DNA of 64,000 bases from Janthinobacterium tructae (GTDB lineage: Bacteria; Pseudomonadota; Gammaproteobacteria; Burkholderiales; Burkholderiaceae_D). This document shows positions 36,029-45,334 of this stretch, in pieces. The first letter of the stretch is position 1; every line of letters begins with the position of its first letter. The position numbers and the translations under genes are program-made. The notes beneath the pieces are model-generated. The model saw only the letters and a program-made list of their open reading frames with translations. It ran no database searches and was not told where the DNA came from. Location of the stretch: assembly GCF_006517255.1 (NCBI RefSeq), contig NZ_CP041185.1, positions 3,720,001 through 3,784,000 on the forward strand, written 5' to 3'.

Positions 36029-36982
36029 ATGACAGATACTTTGCCCGCAGCACCGCCTGCCGCTCTTCCCGAAGTACTTTTTTTCCGTCTGCTGGAAGAT
36101 GCCCTCGACGCCGTCATCATCATCGACGAGCAGTGCCGCATCCGCTATATCAATGGCGCCATGCAGGCGCTGTCGGGCTATGCCAGCGGAGAGTTGCTGG
36201 GCCAGACACTGAACGGCCTGCTGCCCGACGCCGTCGGCGCGCAGCATGACAACCTCGTGCTCAACTACATCCGCAGCTCACGCAGCTCCAGCGTGCTGGG
36301 CAAGATACGCGAATTTGCCATTCGCCACCGCGACGCGCAAATGATCCCCATCGAAATGAAGGCGCTGGACCTGGGCGTGGTCGACGGCATGCGCTATTTC
36401 GGCGCCTTTTTGCTCGATGTGCGCGAACGGCGCGAACTGGCGGCAAAAAACGCCAGCCTGCTGGCGCAGCTGGAACAGCAGGCGCTGTACGATGCGCTGA
36501 CGTCGCTGCCCAACCGGCGCGCCTATGAAGCGCAGGCCGAGCAGGCGATGGCGCGCGCGGCGCGCAGCGGCGCCGCCCTGAGCGTGGGCGTGGCCGACCT
36601 CGACCACTTTAAAAAGATCAACGACCGCTACGGCCACGCCGTGGGCGACGCCGTACTGCGCACGGTGGCGCAGGCGCTGCGCGACACGGGACGCATCACC
36701 GACGTGGCGGCGCGCCTCGGTGGCGAGGAATTCGGCCTGCTCTTCCCGGACGCCAGCCTGCAGCAGGCCTACCAGGTAGCGGAACGCATCCGCGCAGCCG
36801 TGGCAGCGGCGGTCACCGTGCTGCCCGACGGCAGCCCGTTGCACGTCACCATCAGCATCGGCGTGGCGTCGCTGGTGCAAGGCGCCAGCCTGGACGCGGC
36901 CATATCGGATGCCGACAAGGCCCTGTACGCGGCCAAGCGTCAGGGACGCAATAAAGTCGTCGCGGCAGCGGCCGGCCAATAA
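36029..36982 (+). CDS. PAS-GGDEF diguanylate cyclase
   Basis: This 317-residue protein has an N-terminal PAS domain (about residues 20-135; DAVIIIDEQCRIRYINGAMQ, GYASGELLGQTLNGLLP) joined by a short coiled-coil-like helix to a GGDEF domain (about 150-313). The active site GGEEF is at residues 231-235. The upstream inhibitory site RxxD is intact as RITD at 222-225, exactly five residues before GGEEF, so product inhibition by cyclic di-GMP is expected. There is no membrane segment or signal peptide, so it is cytoplasmic. The PAS ligand is unknown. Confidence 0.93.
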   Translation: MTDTLPAAPPAALPEVLFFRLLEDALDAVIIIDEQCRIRYINGAMQALSGYASGELLGQTLNGLLPDAVGAQHDNLVLNYIRSSRSSSVLGKIREFAIRHRDAQMIPIEMKALDLGVVDGMRYFGAFLLDVRERRELAAKNASLLAQLEQQALYDALTSLPNRRAYEAQAEQAMARAARSGAALSVGVADLDHFKKINDRYGHAVGDAVLRTVAQALRDTGRITDVAARLGGEEFGLLFPDASLQQAYQVAERIRAAVAAAVTVLPDGSPLHVTISIGVASLVQGASLDAAISDADKALYAAKRQGRNKVVAAAAGQ

Positions 36983-37006
36983 AAACGGCCCGCGCAAGGC
37001 GGGCCG
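36981..37006 (-). terminator. Terminator of the pnt operon
   Basis: CGGCCCGC/GCGGGCCG forms an 8-bp stem with a 5-base loop. Read leftward it is followed by TTTTTATT, so it ends the pntB transcript 22 bp after its stop. On the plus strand there is no T-run for the cyclase gene. Confidence 0.8.
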
Positions 37007-37027
37007 TCCGGTCGCTGCAAGCGGCAT

Positions 37028-38494
37028 TTATTCGATCGCTTTCAGCATATCCTCGATCACCTTCTTGGCGTCGCCAAACACCATCATCGTGTTCGGCTGG
37101 TAGAACAGTTCATTGTCCAGGCCCGCATAGCCGGAAGCCATCGAGCGCTTGTTGACGATGATGCTCTTGGCCTTGTAGGCTTCCAGGATAGGCATGCCGG
37201 CGATCGGCGATGTCGGATCTTTCGCCGCCGGGTTGACCACGTCGTTCGCGCCCAGCACCAGCACCACGTCCGTCTGGCCGAATTCGCCGTTGATGTCTTC
37301 CATTTCGAAGACCTGGTCGTATGGTACTTCCGCCTCGGCCAGCAGCACATTCATGTGGCCCGGCATGCGCCCTGCCACCGGGTGGATCGCATACTTGACG
37401 GTGATGCCCTTGTGCGTGAGTTTTTCCACCAGTTCCTTGAGCGAGTGCTGCGCGCGCGCCACGGCCAGGCCGTAGCCGGGCACGATGATGACGGTTTCCG
37501 CATTGCTCATGATGAAGGCGGCGTCGTCGGCCGAACCCGATTTCACGGGACGCTGTTCCTGCGCGCCAGCCACGCCTGCCGCCGGCGCAGCGCCGCCGAA
37601 GCCACCGAGGATGACGTTGAAGAACGAGCGGTTCATGGCCTTGCACATGATGTACGACAGGATCGCGCCGGAAGAACCGACCAATGACCCCGCGATGATC
37701 AGCATCGAGTTATTCAGCGAAAAGCCGATGCCGGCCGCGGCCCAGCCGGAGTAACTGTTGAGCATCGACACCACCACCGGCATGTCGGCGCCACCGATGG
37801 GAATGATGATCAGCACGCCCAGCGCAAAGGCGATGAGGGTCATGATGACGAATGGCATCCAGGCCGGCTCCACCCCGTCGGCGAAACAGAACGCCAGGCC
37901 CAGGCCGACCATCACCAGCGCCAGCACCAGGTTGAGCATGTGCTGGCCCTTGAAGCTGACGGGTGCGCCCTGGAACAGGCGGAACTTGTATTTGCCCGAC
38001 AGCTTGCCGAAAGCGATCACCGAGCCGGAGAAAGTGATGGCGCCGACAAAGGTGCCGATGAACAGCTCGAAACGGTTACCGATGGGCAGCGCCTCGCCGT
38101 GCTTGGCGATATTGAAGGCCCACGGTTCCGACACGGCCGCCACGGCGATGCACACGGCCGCCAGGCCGATCAGCGAATGCATGGCCGCCACCAGTTCCGG
38201 CATCTTCGTCATTTCCACGGTTTTTGCCAGGTAGGCGCCGATGGCGCCGCCCGTGACGATGCCGATGATGACGAGGGTCAGGCCCATGCCGCCCGTTTGC
38301 TGCTCTTTCAGTTTCAGGATCAGCGCCACGGTGGTGACGGCGGCAATCGCCATGCCGCTCATGCCGAAGGCATTGCCGCGGCGCGCCGTCGAGGGCGACG
38401 ACAGGCCTTTCAAGGCCTGGATGAAGCACACCGAGGCGATCAGGTACATCATCGTCACCAGATTCATGGTGACGAAGCTCATGGCGTGACTCAT
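37028..38494 (-). CDS. pntB: NAD(P) transhydrogenase subunit beta
   Basis: This 488-residue inner-membrane protein carries about nine spans in the first 270 residues, for example [20 protein letters not shown] and [20 protein letters not shown] near the domain linker. The NADP-binding domain III at the C-terminus includes [60 protein letters not shown] and [20 protein letters not shown]. It couples hydride transfer from NADH to NADP+ with proton flow. The start overlaps the stop of pntAB by 4 bp; a second start 12 bp on (MSFVTMN) is possible. Confidence 0.97.
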   Translation of the reverse strand: MSHAMSFVTMNLVTMMYLIASVCFIQALKGLSSPSTARRGNAFGMSGMAIAAVTTVALILKLKEQQTGGMGLTLVIIGIVTGGAIGAYLAKTVEMTKMPELVAAMHSLIGLAAVCIAVAAVSEPWAFNIAKHGEALPIGNRFELFIGTFVGAITFSGSVIAFGKLSGKYKFRLFQGAPVSFKGQHMLNLVLALVMVGLGLAFCFADGVEPAWMPFVIMTLIAFALGVLIIIPIGGADMPVVVSMLNSYSGWAAAGIGFSLNNSMLIIAGSLVGSSGAILSYIMCKAMNRSFFNVILGGFGGAAPAAGVAGAQEQRPVKSGSADDAAFIMSNAETVIIVPGYGLAVARAQHSLKELVEKLTHKGITVKYAIHPVAGRMPGHMNVLLAEAEVPYDQVFEMEDINGEFGQTDVVLVLGANDVVNPAAKDPTSPIAGMPILEAYKAKSIIVNKRSMASGYAGLDNELFYQPNTMMVFGDAKKVIEDMLKAIE

Positions 38495-38805
38495 TCTTTT
38501 GCTCCTTGCTTGGCCTTCGGTTCTTTTTTGCGGAACATCTCGAGCATGCGCTGCGTGACGAGGAAGCCGCCAAACACGTTGACGGCGGCCAGCGCCACGG
38601 CCAGCGTGCCGGCCACCTGCGCCAGCGGGCCATCGGTCAGGCCGGCCGCCAGCATGGCGCCGACGATGATGATGGCGGAAATGGCATTGGTAACGGCCAT
38701 CAGCGGCGTGTGCAGCGCCGGCGTGACAGTCCAGACGACGTGGTAGCCGACATAAATGGCCAGCACGAAGATGATCAGGTTGGTGATGGTGTGACTGATT
38801 TCCAT
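38491..38805 (-). CDS. pntAB: NAD(P) transhydrogenase subunit alpha part 2 (PntAB)
   Basis: This 104-residue membrane protein has three hydrophobic helices ([60 protein letters not shown]). It corresponds to the C-terminal membrane part of single-chain PntA. The split alpha subunit is usual in alpha- and many betaproteobacteria. It lies between pntAA (24 bp) and pntB (4-bp overlap). Confidence 0.95.
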   Translation of the reverse strand: MEISHTITNLIIFVLAIYVGYHVVWTVTPALHTPLMAVTNAISAIIIVGAMLAAGLTDGPLAQVAGTLAVALAAVNVFGGFLVTQRMLEMFRKKEPKAKQGAKE

Positions 38806-38829
38806 GATGTTGTTCTCTCCGGCGCCGCG

Positions 38830-39942
38830 TTATTTACGTAAGATTTCACTACCTGCGCACACCAGGCTGGCCTTGATGATTTCATCCTCGCGGTCGATCA
38901 GCAACTGGTCGTCCTTGTCGATGATGAGCTTTAAGAAGTCCAGCACGTTGCGCGCATACAGGGCAGAAGCATCGGCCGCCACCAGGGTCGCCAGGTTCGG
39001 CTCGCCCACGATGTAGACGCCGTGCTTGATGACCGTCTTGCCCAGTTCTGACAGGGGGCAGTTGCCGCCCTGCTCGACGGCCAGGTCGACGATGACGGAA
39101 CCGGGCTTCATGGCTTTCACCGTTTCTTCGGAGATCAGCACGGGCGCGGCGCGGCCGGGGATCAGGGCGGTGGTGATGATGATGTCGGCCAGTTTCGCCC
39201 GTTCATGCACCAGTTCGGCCTGGCGGCGCATCCAGTCGGCCGGCATGGCGCGCGCATAGCCGCCCGAGCCCTTGGCGATTTCCTTTTCTTCCTCGGTCAG
39301 GAAAGGCACGTCGAGGAACTTGGCGCCCAGCGACTCCACTTGTTCCTTGACGGGCGGGCGCACGTCGGAGGCCTCGATGACGGCGCCCAGGCGCTTGGCC
39401 GTGGCGATCGCCTGCAAGCCCGCCACGCCCACGCCCATGATCAGTACGCGGGCCGCCTTGACGGTGCCGGCCGCCGTCATCAGCATGGGCATGAAGCGCT
39501 GGTAGGTATTGGCCGCCACCAGCACCGCCTTGTAGCCGGCGATATTCGCCTGCGACGACAGCACGTCCATCGACTGCGCGCGCGTGATGCGCGGCACGGC
39601 TTCCAGCGCGAAGGCGGACAGGCCGGCCATCGCCATGGCGGCGATATTGTCGGCGTCAAACGGGTTCAACATGCCGATCAGCACCGTGCCGCTGGCCATC
39701 AGGGCCCGTTCCCCGGCGTCCGGTGCGCGCACCTTGAGCACGATGGCGCAGCCATAGGCTTCCTGGGCGGTGCCGATCTGCGCGCCGACGGCGGCATACG
39801 CCTCGTCGGGAATCGACGCTTGCAAGCCCGCTCCCGCCTGCACGATGATCTGATGCTTGGCTGCCAGCTTCTTGACTGTCTCGGGCGTGGCTGCCACCCG
39901 CGTTTCACCAGGCCGTGTTTCGGCCGGTATGCCTATCCTCAT
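38830..39942 (-). CDS. pntAA: NAD(P) transhydrogenase subunit alpha part 1 (PntAA)
   Basis: This 370-residue soluble NAD(H)-binding domain I starts MRIGIPAETRPGETRVAATP. It has the alanine-dehydrogenase-like fold: IGMLNPFDADNIAAMA, ITRAQSMDVLSSQANIAGYK, the Rossmann motif VLIMGVGVAGLQAIATAKRL, and the mobile-loop region PADWMRRQAELVHERAKLAD. It is the first gene of the leftward pnt operon. Confidence 0.97.
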   Translation of the reverse strand: MRIGIPAETRPGETRVAATPETVKKLAAKHQIIVQAGAGLQASIPDEAYAAVGAQIGTAQEAYGCAIVLKVRAPDAGERALMASGTVLIGMLNPFDADNIAAMAMAGLSAFALEAVPRITRAQSMDVLSSQANIAGYKAVLVAANTYQRFMPMLMTAAGTVKAARVLIMGVGVAGLQAIATAKRLGAVIEASDVRPPVKEQVESLGAKFLDVPFLTEEEKEIAKGSGGYARAMPADWMRRQAELVHERAKLADIIITTALIPGRAAPVLISEETVKAMKPGSVIVDLAVEQGGNCPLSELGKTVIKHGVYIVGEPNLATLVAADASALYARNVLDFLKLIIDKDDQLLIDREDEIIKASLVCAGSEILRK

Positions 39943-40353
39943 GATGCCTCCGCTAATTGATAAACTGACTAGAATCTAACACGGAAAGCAGCGCGTTAAA
40001 CGTTTGTGAACCAGCAACTTCTAGTTGTACGACACTAATTTCATCAGCATCCCCCGATTCGTTTCACCATGCGGCGCGGCGACCATATTGTGGAAATGTG
40101 TGTCAATCTCACCACAGTCGAGCCTGCGTGCGCGCTTGTTTTGACCACAGGGAAAGCCTATATTAGCGGGCGTTTCCTGCCATCTTGCCGACTAAGCCCC
40201 CATGCTAGTGCGCGCTCCGGGAAAGACGTAAGTACCTCCCACCGCTATTTGCTAAAACGTTGTCATTTATCAATATGTCCGCGCAACAGAAGGCCGGGTT
40301 CAAACCGCGCGCGCAGAACAAGATAAAATGTCGGCTCTTTCAAGGATGGAATC
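39943..40353. other. 411-bp gene-free region between pntAA and the NUDIX gene
   Basis: It holds the divergent promoters for pntAA and the NUDIX gene. A candidate rightward promoter is TTGTTT (40136-40141), 17 bp, TATATT (40159-40164), about 190 bp before the NUDIX ATG, leaving an unusually long leader. Another weak -10 (TAAAAT, 40324-40329) is nearer. The stretch has short open frames but none with convincing coding features. I see no known riboswitch or small RNA in it. Confidence 0.4.
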
Positions 40354-40833
40354 ATGCCGAGAATCTGGAAACCCTCTGTCACCGTTGCCGCCATCGTCGA
40401 GCGCGACGGCCTGTTTTTACTGATTGAAGAAGAAACCAGCGAAGGCATCAAGCTCAACCAGCCGGCCGGTCATCTCGACCCGTTCGAGTCGCTGGAACAG
40501 GCGGTGATCCGCGAAACGCTGGAAGAAGCGGCCTACGATTTCATCCCCACGGCACTGGTCGGCATGTACATGTCGCGCTATCAGTCATTGCGCACGGGCG
40601 AGGACGTGACCTATTTGCGCTTCACCTTTTGCGGCACGGCCGGCGCCGAGCATGACCGCCCGCTGGACGAAGGCATCATCCGTACCCTGTGGATGACGCG
40701 CGACGAGCTGGCGGCATGCCAGGAGCGCCACCGCAGCCCTCTGGTGCTGCAGTGCGTGGACGAATACCTGGCTGGCCGGCGCGCGCCGCTGGCCCTGCTG
40801 CACACGCATGCGTCCGTTTTTAATAGTGCATAG
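40354..40833 (+). CDS. NUDIX hydrolase, NudJ-like phosphatase
   Basis: This 159-residue protein starts MPRIWKPSVTVAAIVERDGL. The NUDIX box matches GX5EX7REUXEEXGU with one change: GHLDPFESLEQ then AVIRETLEEAAYDF, where the final Gly-type position is Ala-Tyr. NudJ-like proteins hydrolyse thiamine pyrophosphate and nucleoside pyrophosphates. It lies 41 bp upstream of mnmA, the same neighbour as nudJ in E. coli, which supports the assignment. Confidence 0.93.
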   Translation: MPRIWKPSVTVAAIVERDGLFLLIEEETSEGIKLNQPAGHLDPFESLEQAVIRETLEEAAYDFIPTALVGMYMSRYQSLRTGEDVTYLRFTFCGTAGAEHDRPLDEGIIRTLWMTRDELAACQERHRSPLVLQCVDEYLAGRRAPLALLHTHASVFNSA

Positions 40834-40874
40834 ACCCGCGCATAGCAATCATTTAAAAGTAACTGGAAAGCAAG

Positions 40875-41996
40875 ATGAGCAAGAAGAAAGTCGTTATCGG
40901 CATGTCCGGCGGGGTCGATTCCTCGGTCGCGGCATGGATGCTGAAGGAACAAGGCTATGAAGTCATCGGCCTGTTCATGAAAAACTGGGAAGATGACGAC
41001 GATTCGGAATACTGCTCCACGCGCCAGGACTGGATCGACGCGGCCAGCGTGGCCGACGTCATCGGCGTTGATATCGAAGCCGTCAATTTCGCCTCCGAAT
41101 ACAAGGACCGCGTGTTCGCCGATTTTTTACGCGAATACCAGGCCGGCCGCACGCCGAACCCGGACGTGCTGTGCAACGCTGAAATCAAGTTCAAGGCCTT
41201 CCTCGACCACGCCATGACCCTGGGCGCCGACCTGATCGCCACCGGCCACTACGCGCGCGTGCGCCAGGCGCCGACGGACGCTGGACGCTATGAACTGCTG
41301 AAAGCCGTCGATGCCAGCAAGGACCAAAGCTACTTCCTGCACCGTTTGAACCAGGCGCAGTTGTCGAAAACCCTGTTTCCGCTCGGTGAAATCCCGAAGA
41401 CGCAAGTGCGCAAGATCGCCGAACAGCTGGCGCTGCCGAACGCGCAGAAGAAGGATTCGACGGGCATCTGTTTTATCGGCGAACGCCCGTTCCGCGAATT
41501 TTTGAACCGCTATCTGTCGTACCAGCCCGGCCCCATGAAAACGGCCGACGGCAAGACGGTAGGCGAACACGTGGGCCTGAGTTTTTATACGCTGGGCCAG
41601 CGCAAGGGCATCGGCATCGGCGGCGTGAAGTCGTACCAGAATGCCGATGGCAGCAGCGACGCCTGGTATGTGGCGCGCAAGGATATCGCCAATAACACCC
41701 TGTGGGTGGTGCAGGGCCATGACCATCCGTGGCTGCTGTCGCCCGCCTTGACGGCGGACCAGGCCAGCTGGGTCGCGGGCGTGGCGCCGCAGGCGGGCGC
41801 CCTGTCCGCCAAGACGCGCTACCGCCAGGCCGATGTGGCTTGCCAGCTGCTGCCGGAGGGGAATGAACACTTCAGCCTGGCGTTTGACCAGGCGCAATGG
41901 GCCGTCACGCCGGGCCAGTCAGCCGTGCTGTATGACGGCGATGTCTGCCTGGGCGGCGGGATTATCGCCAGCGCGACGGGCCTGGCAGGCGTCTAA
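40875..41996 (+). CDS. mnmA: tRNA-specific 2-thiouridylase MnmA
   Basis: This 373-residue enzyme thiolates U34 of Lys, Glu and Gln tRNAs. The PP-loop ATP site is [20 protein letters not shown]. The two catalytic cysteines are in [17 protein letters not shown] and [16 protein letters not shown]. The segments [24 protein letters not shown] and [15 protein letters not shown] complete the family pattern. It follows the NUDIX gene; its stop overlaps the 3' end of the convergent receiver gene by 4 bp. Confidence 0.97.
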   Translation: MSKKKVVIGMSGGVDSSVAAWMLKEQGYEVIGLFMKNWEDDDDSEYCSTRQDWIDAASVADVIGVDIEAVNFASEYKDRVFADFLREYQAGRTPNPDVLCNAEIKFKAFLDHAMTLGADLIATGHYARVRQAPTDAGRYELLKAVDASKDQSYFLHRLNQAQLSKTLFPLGEIPKTQVRKIAEQLALPNAQKKDSTGICFIGERPFREFLNRYLSYQPGPMKTADGKTVGEHVGLSFYTLGQRKGIGIGGVKSYQNADGSSDAWYVARKDIANNTLWVVQGHDHPWLLSPALTADQASWVAGVAPQAGALSAKTRYRQADVACQLLPEGNEHFSLAFDQAQWAVTPGQSAVLYDGDVCLGGGIIASATGLAGV

Positions 41997-42406
41997 GTAT
42001 TGCCCTGCGCAGCGGCGGCCAGTGCCTGTTGCTGCTTGCGCACCATGGCAATGACCGTGTTGCGCACGGTTTTCAGGACCGTGTCGGCCATGAAGGGTTT
42101 GACGATGAAGCCCGACACGCCCATCGCATGGGCCGCCTGCAGCGAGGCGGCGTCGATGCCGCCCGAGACCATGAAAATGAGCGTCTTCGGGTACTGGGCG
42201 CGGATGGTTTGCACCACATTGCTGCCGTCTTCCACCTGCTCGCGCGCGATGCACACGAAATGCGGATGGTGCTTGACCAGCAGCGCCAGTCCCAGCGCGC
42301 TGGTATGCGTCTGCCCGCAGACATCGTAGCCGCCATCGGTCAGGACCGTGTTCAGCAGGCCGCGCGCCACGGCGCTGCTATCGATCAGGACTGTTTTTAA
42401 CATCAT
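41993..42406 (-). CDS. Stand-alone receiver-domain protein lacking the phosphorylatable Asp
   Basis: This 137-residue CheY-like protein starts [20 protein letters not shown]. The fold is recognisable: Asp9 of the acidic pocket, Ser81 in [10 protein letters not shown] (switch Thr/Ser position) and Lys103 in [10 protein letters not shown]. The phosphoacceptor position, normally LLD..MP.MDG, reads [12 protein letters not shown], with Ala54 where Asp is expected and no MP motif. It is therefore probably a pseudo-receiver that works through protein contacts rather than phosphorylation. The first ATG (42406) is listed; the second follows directly. It is convergent with mnmA and upstream of nothing obviously related to signalling. 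Confidence 0.85.
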   Translation of the reverse strand: MMLKTVLIDSSAVARGLLNTVLTDGGYDVCGQTHTSALGLALLVKHHPHFVCIAREQVEDGSNVVQTIRAQYPKTLIFMVSGGIDAASLQAAHAMGVSGFIVKPFMADTVLKTVRNTVIAMVRKQQQALAAAAQGNT

Positions 42407-42453
42407 GATTGCTTCCCTTGCTTGATTTATTCCGCGTTCTGGCTGGAAGAGCT

Positions 42454-43227
42454 CTATTTTTCCCACACGAGCTTGTTCCAGGTCACGCCCAACGTGACAT
42501 CCGTTTTGAGCGCAACTAACTTTCTTGAAAGATACAGTATTTCCCGCTCTTTTCGCAGGCTTTCGCCCAGCGCACCGGGCAAAATCCCCGCGCCGGCCAT
42601 CACGGCGTCGATATTGCCGTAACCGCGCAACAGTTTCGCCCCCGTTTTCAGGCCGATCTTCGACACCCCGGGGATGCTGTCGGTGACGTCGCCCATCAGC
42701 GCCAGCAAGTCGGGCAGCAGTTCCGGCGGCACGCCGAACTTTTTCTCGACCCAGGCGCGGTCGTGCCAGATGCCCTTGAAATGGTCCCACACCAGCGCGC
42801 CGTGCGCGATCAGGCCATGTAAATCCTTGTCGGTGGTGGCGATGACGGCCGCGCCGCGCCCCTCGTGCAGCCAGCGCATGACGGCCGTGCCGATCACGTC
42901 GTCGGCCTCGACCTCGGGAATGCTGACCACGTGCATGCCGAAGCTGGCCAGGGTGGCGTAAAAGCCGGGCAAGGCGTCGCGCAGCACCTGCGGCATGGGC
43001 TGGCGCCCCTCGCGGTAACCGGCATACAGGGCGTGGCGCCAGGTCGGGCCGCCAAAGTCGAAGGCCGGCAGGATGTGCGTCGGCTCGTGGTCATTGATGA
43101 GCGTGCGGAACGACGACAGCGCGTGGCGCAGCGCGATCTCCGCCTTCAGGTCGGAATCGGGTTCAGGACTGGCTTCGTAGACGCGGCGTACGATATTCAA
43201 GCCGTCGATAGCGAGGAGTCTGGCCAT
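42454..43227 (-). CDS. 5'-3' exonuclease / flap endonuclease (ExoIX, Xni-like)
   Basis: This 257-residue stand-alone nuclease resembles the N-terminal 5' nuclease domain of DNA polymerase I. It starts MARLLAIDGLNIVRRVYEAS with the metal-binding Asp. PTHILPAFDFGGPTWRHALY, YREGRQPMPQVL and PEVEADDVIGTAVMRWL are the arch and acidic cluster. VIATTDKDLHGLI and LMGDVTDSIPGVSKIGLKTG (helix-hairpin-helix) follow. All the main acidic residues are present, unlike E. coli Xni, which has lost part of its set, so it is probably an active nuclease. Confidence 0.92.
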   Translation of the reverse strand: MARLLAIDGLNIVRRVYEASPEPDSDLKAEIALRHALSSFRTLINDHEPTHILPAFDFGGPTWRHALYAGYREGRQPMPQVLRDALPGFYATLASFGMHVVSIPEVEADDVIGTAVMRWLHEGRGAAVIATTDKDLHGLIAHGALVWDHFKGIWHDRAWVEKKFGVPPELLPDLLALMGDVTDSIPGVSKIGLKTGAKLLRGYGNIDAVMAGAGILPGALGESLRKEREILYLSRKLVALKTDVTLGVTWNKLVWEK

Positions 43228-43322
43228 GCGGTAAGTGGATACTGGTTGAATCGGGCATTTTACCGTATGGCGCCGGGGATATTCCCAGCATATTCCCCTT
43301 GGCAGGATTCACGCGGCCTCAC

Positions 43323-43442
43323 AGCACCGAACAAAACCGTAGCGAGCGGAAGGGAGATGTGGCCGAGAAGCGCAACCGTACTCTAGTACGGTGAGCATCG
43401 CAGGCCATATATGCCGACGCGCAGTAGGTTTGGTTTGGTGCT
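43323..43442. repeat. 120-bp imperfect palindromic element with nested hairpin
   Basis: The ends AGCACCGAACAAAACC (43323) and GGTTTGGTTTGGTGCT (to 43442) are imperfect inverted copies. Inside, ATGTGGCC (43357) pairs with GGCCATAT (43403), and the centre is CCGTACT-ct-AGTACGG (43376-43391). The whole can fold into one long bulged hairpin. It lies in the gap behind the GST gene, ending 1 bp before its stop codon. It has no reading frame and no recognised family; it looks like a small non-autonomous repeat or structured RNA. Confidence 0.7.
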
Positions 43443-43443
43443 C

Positions 43444-44115
43444 TCATTTGGCGAAATCGTAGGGGCCGCCTTTTTCCAGGGCACGCTGATACGCCGGGCG
43501 CGCGTGGATGCGCTGCAGGAACGCCGTCAGCTTCGGCAGGCGCTCGTCGAGTCCGCCGCGCATGGCGGCCGCTTCCAGCGGAAAGCTCATCTGGATGTCG
43601 GCCGCCGTGAATTCATTACCGGCAAACCATTTGGTGTTCTCCAGTTCCGCTTCCATATAGGCCAGCTGGCTGTGGATATTCGGCAGGATGAAGCTGTTCT
43701 TGACCTTGCTGGCGATGCCGCGCGCGATCGGCTTGACGAAAAACGGCATGGGCGACGATTCGACCTTGTCGAACACCAGCTTCATCAGCAGCGGCGGCAT
43801 GGCCGAACCTTCCGCGAAATGCAGCCAGTAAGTCCAGCGCAGCTTCTGCGGCGTGCCCGCTGCCGGTATCAATCGGCCATTGCCGTAGCGCTCGATCAGG
43901 TACTCGATGATGGCGCCCGATTCAGCGATCGTGTGGGCGCCATCGGTGATCACGGGCGACTTGCCCAGGGGATGGACGGCTTTCAGCGAAGCGGGTGCCA
44001 GCATGGTTTTCGGGTCGCGCTGGTAGCGCTTGACCTCGTAGTCGAGGCCCAGTTCCTCGAGTAGCCAGAGCACGCGCTGCGAGCGCGAATTGTTCAGATG
44101 GTGGACGACGATCAT
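43444..44115 (-). CDS. Glutathione S-transferase family protein
   Basis: This 223-residue protein starts MIVVHHLNNSRSQRVLWLLE, with the catalytic-region Ser/Asn cluster typical of bacterial GSTs. The thioredoxin-like half contains HPLGKSPVITDGAHTIAESG, the glutathione-binding VPxL-type and ESGAI segments. The C-terminal helical domain includes FAGNEFTAADIQMSFPLEAA, the GST N-capping motif. The ATG at 44113-44115 is chosen because upstream in-frame sequence is unconserved. The substrate is unknown. Confidence 0.92.
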   Translation of the reverse strand: MIVVHHLNNSRSQRVLWLLEELGLDYEVKRYQRDPKTMLAPASLKAVHPLGKSPVITDGAHTIAESGAIIEYLIERYGNGRLIPAAGTPQKLRWTYWLHFAEGSAMPPLLMKLVFDKVESSPMPFFVKPIARGIASKVKNSFILPNIHSQLAYMEAELENTKWFAGNEFTAADIQMSFPLEAAAMRGGLDERLPKLTAFLQRIHARPAYQRALEKGGPYDFAK

Positions 44116-44280
44116 GGTGTTTCCCGTTAGGCGATGGTTGGGTTCCAGTATAGCCGGGACGGGAAAATCGCGGCGGCAGGGGCGGCACACCAAAAGAAAT
44201 TGCCAAAAACAGCATTTTCAATTGATAACTTTTCAATCTTGCCTTATCTTGTTTTGTTTCCAATAAGTAAGGAAACCCCT

Positions 44281-45333
44281 GTGGATTTCGACGCAAACAA
44301 CACTACTCCCAGGCAAGAAGCCATCACCTTCAGCGCCACCGGCAGCGAATACTTCCGTATCTGGATCGTCAACCTGCTGCTGAGCATCGTCACTCTGGGC
44401 ATTTATTCCGCCTGGGCCAAGGTGCGCCGCAACCGCTATTTCTATTCCAGCACCCACCTGGCCGGCAGCAGCTTCGAATACCATGGCAATGCCGTGGCCA
44501 TCCTGAAAGGCCGCATCGCGGCCGTGGTATTGATCGGCGGCTACAACATCGCCTTCCAGATCTCGCCCATCGTCGGCCTGATCATGCTCGTACTGATGAT
44601 GGCCGTGCTGCCATGGCTGGTCTGGAAAAGCCTGCAATTCAAGCTGTACAACACCAGCTACCGCGGCATCCGCTTCGGCTTTGACGGCAGCGCCAGGGAA
44701 GCCTACAAATACTTCCTGTGGCTGCCCATCCTGAACACCTTCACGGCTGGCCTGATGACGCCGTTCCTGCACCAGCGCCTGAAGCGCTTCCAGCACACGC
44801 AGAGCCGCTTCGGCAGCAGCAATTTCAGCTTCGACGCCACGGTTGGCAGCTTCTACAAAACCTATTTGCTGTTCTTCGCCCTGCTGCTGGCCGGTTTCCT
44901 GGTGCTGATCTTTGTCGTCTTCGCCAGCGTCTTCGCCGCCTTCGCCACCAGTGCCAATGACGCCACCAAGGCCGGCAGCATCTTTGGCGCCGTGGCCGCC
45001 CTGTATGCGTGGGCGTTTATCGTGCTGCCGCTGTTCCTGACCATGATCCAGAACCTGATCTGGAACCACACGCGCCTGCAGCAGCACCAGTTCCAGTCGC
45101 AGCTGACCTGGGGCCGCACCACCTTCATCATGCTGACCAACCTGCTCGGTATCGTCGTCACCCTGGGCCTGTTTTCGCCATTCGCCCACGTGCGCTGGCT
45201 GAAGTACCGCCTGGAAGCGACGTCCATGCTGGTGCACGGCAGCCTGGACGCCTTTGTCGCCGCCACCGGAGAGCAGGTATCGGCCACGGGCGAAGGCATG
45301 GTCGACCTGCTGGACTTCGACCTGTCGCTGTAA
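44281..45333 (+). CDS. DUF898 / YjgN-family membrane protein
   Basis: This 350-residue integral membrane protein starts with GTG (VDFDANNTTPRQEAITFSAT in translation), preceded by TAAGGA at a normal distance. It has two YjgN-type repeats, each with a conserved G.YSAWAKVRRNRYFYS / GLFSPFAHVRWLKYRLEATS segment and several hydrophobic helices (INLLLSIVTLG-like, LLFFALLLAGFLVLIFVVFA). The biochemical role of the family is unknown. It is followed 1 bp later by an M48 peptidase gene, a pairing that suggests an envelope quality-control role. Confidence 0.88.
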   Translation: MDFDANNTTPRQEAITFSATGSEYFRIWIVNLLLSIVTLGIYSAWAKVRRNRYFYSSTHLAGSSFEYHGNAVAILKGRIAAVVLIGGYNIAFQISPIVGLIMLVLMMAVLPWLVWKSLQFKLYNTSYRGIRFGFDGSAREAYKYFLWLPILNTFTAGLMTPFLHQRLKRFQHTQSRFGSSNFSFDATVGSFYKTYLLFFALLLAGFLVLIFVVFASVFAAFATSANDATKAGSIFGAVAALYAWAFIVLPLFLTMIQNLIWNHTRLQQHQFQSQLTWGRTTFIMLTNLLGIVVTLGLFSPFAHVRWLKYRLEATSMLVHGSLDAFVAATGEQVSATGEGMVDLLDFDLSL

Positions 45334-45334
45334 G

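Noticed and set aside
40069..40326. An 85-codon frame in the pntAA/NUDIX gap
   Set aside because: No ribosome-binding site, Arg/Ser-rich composition and it overlaps both candidate promoters.
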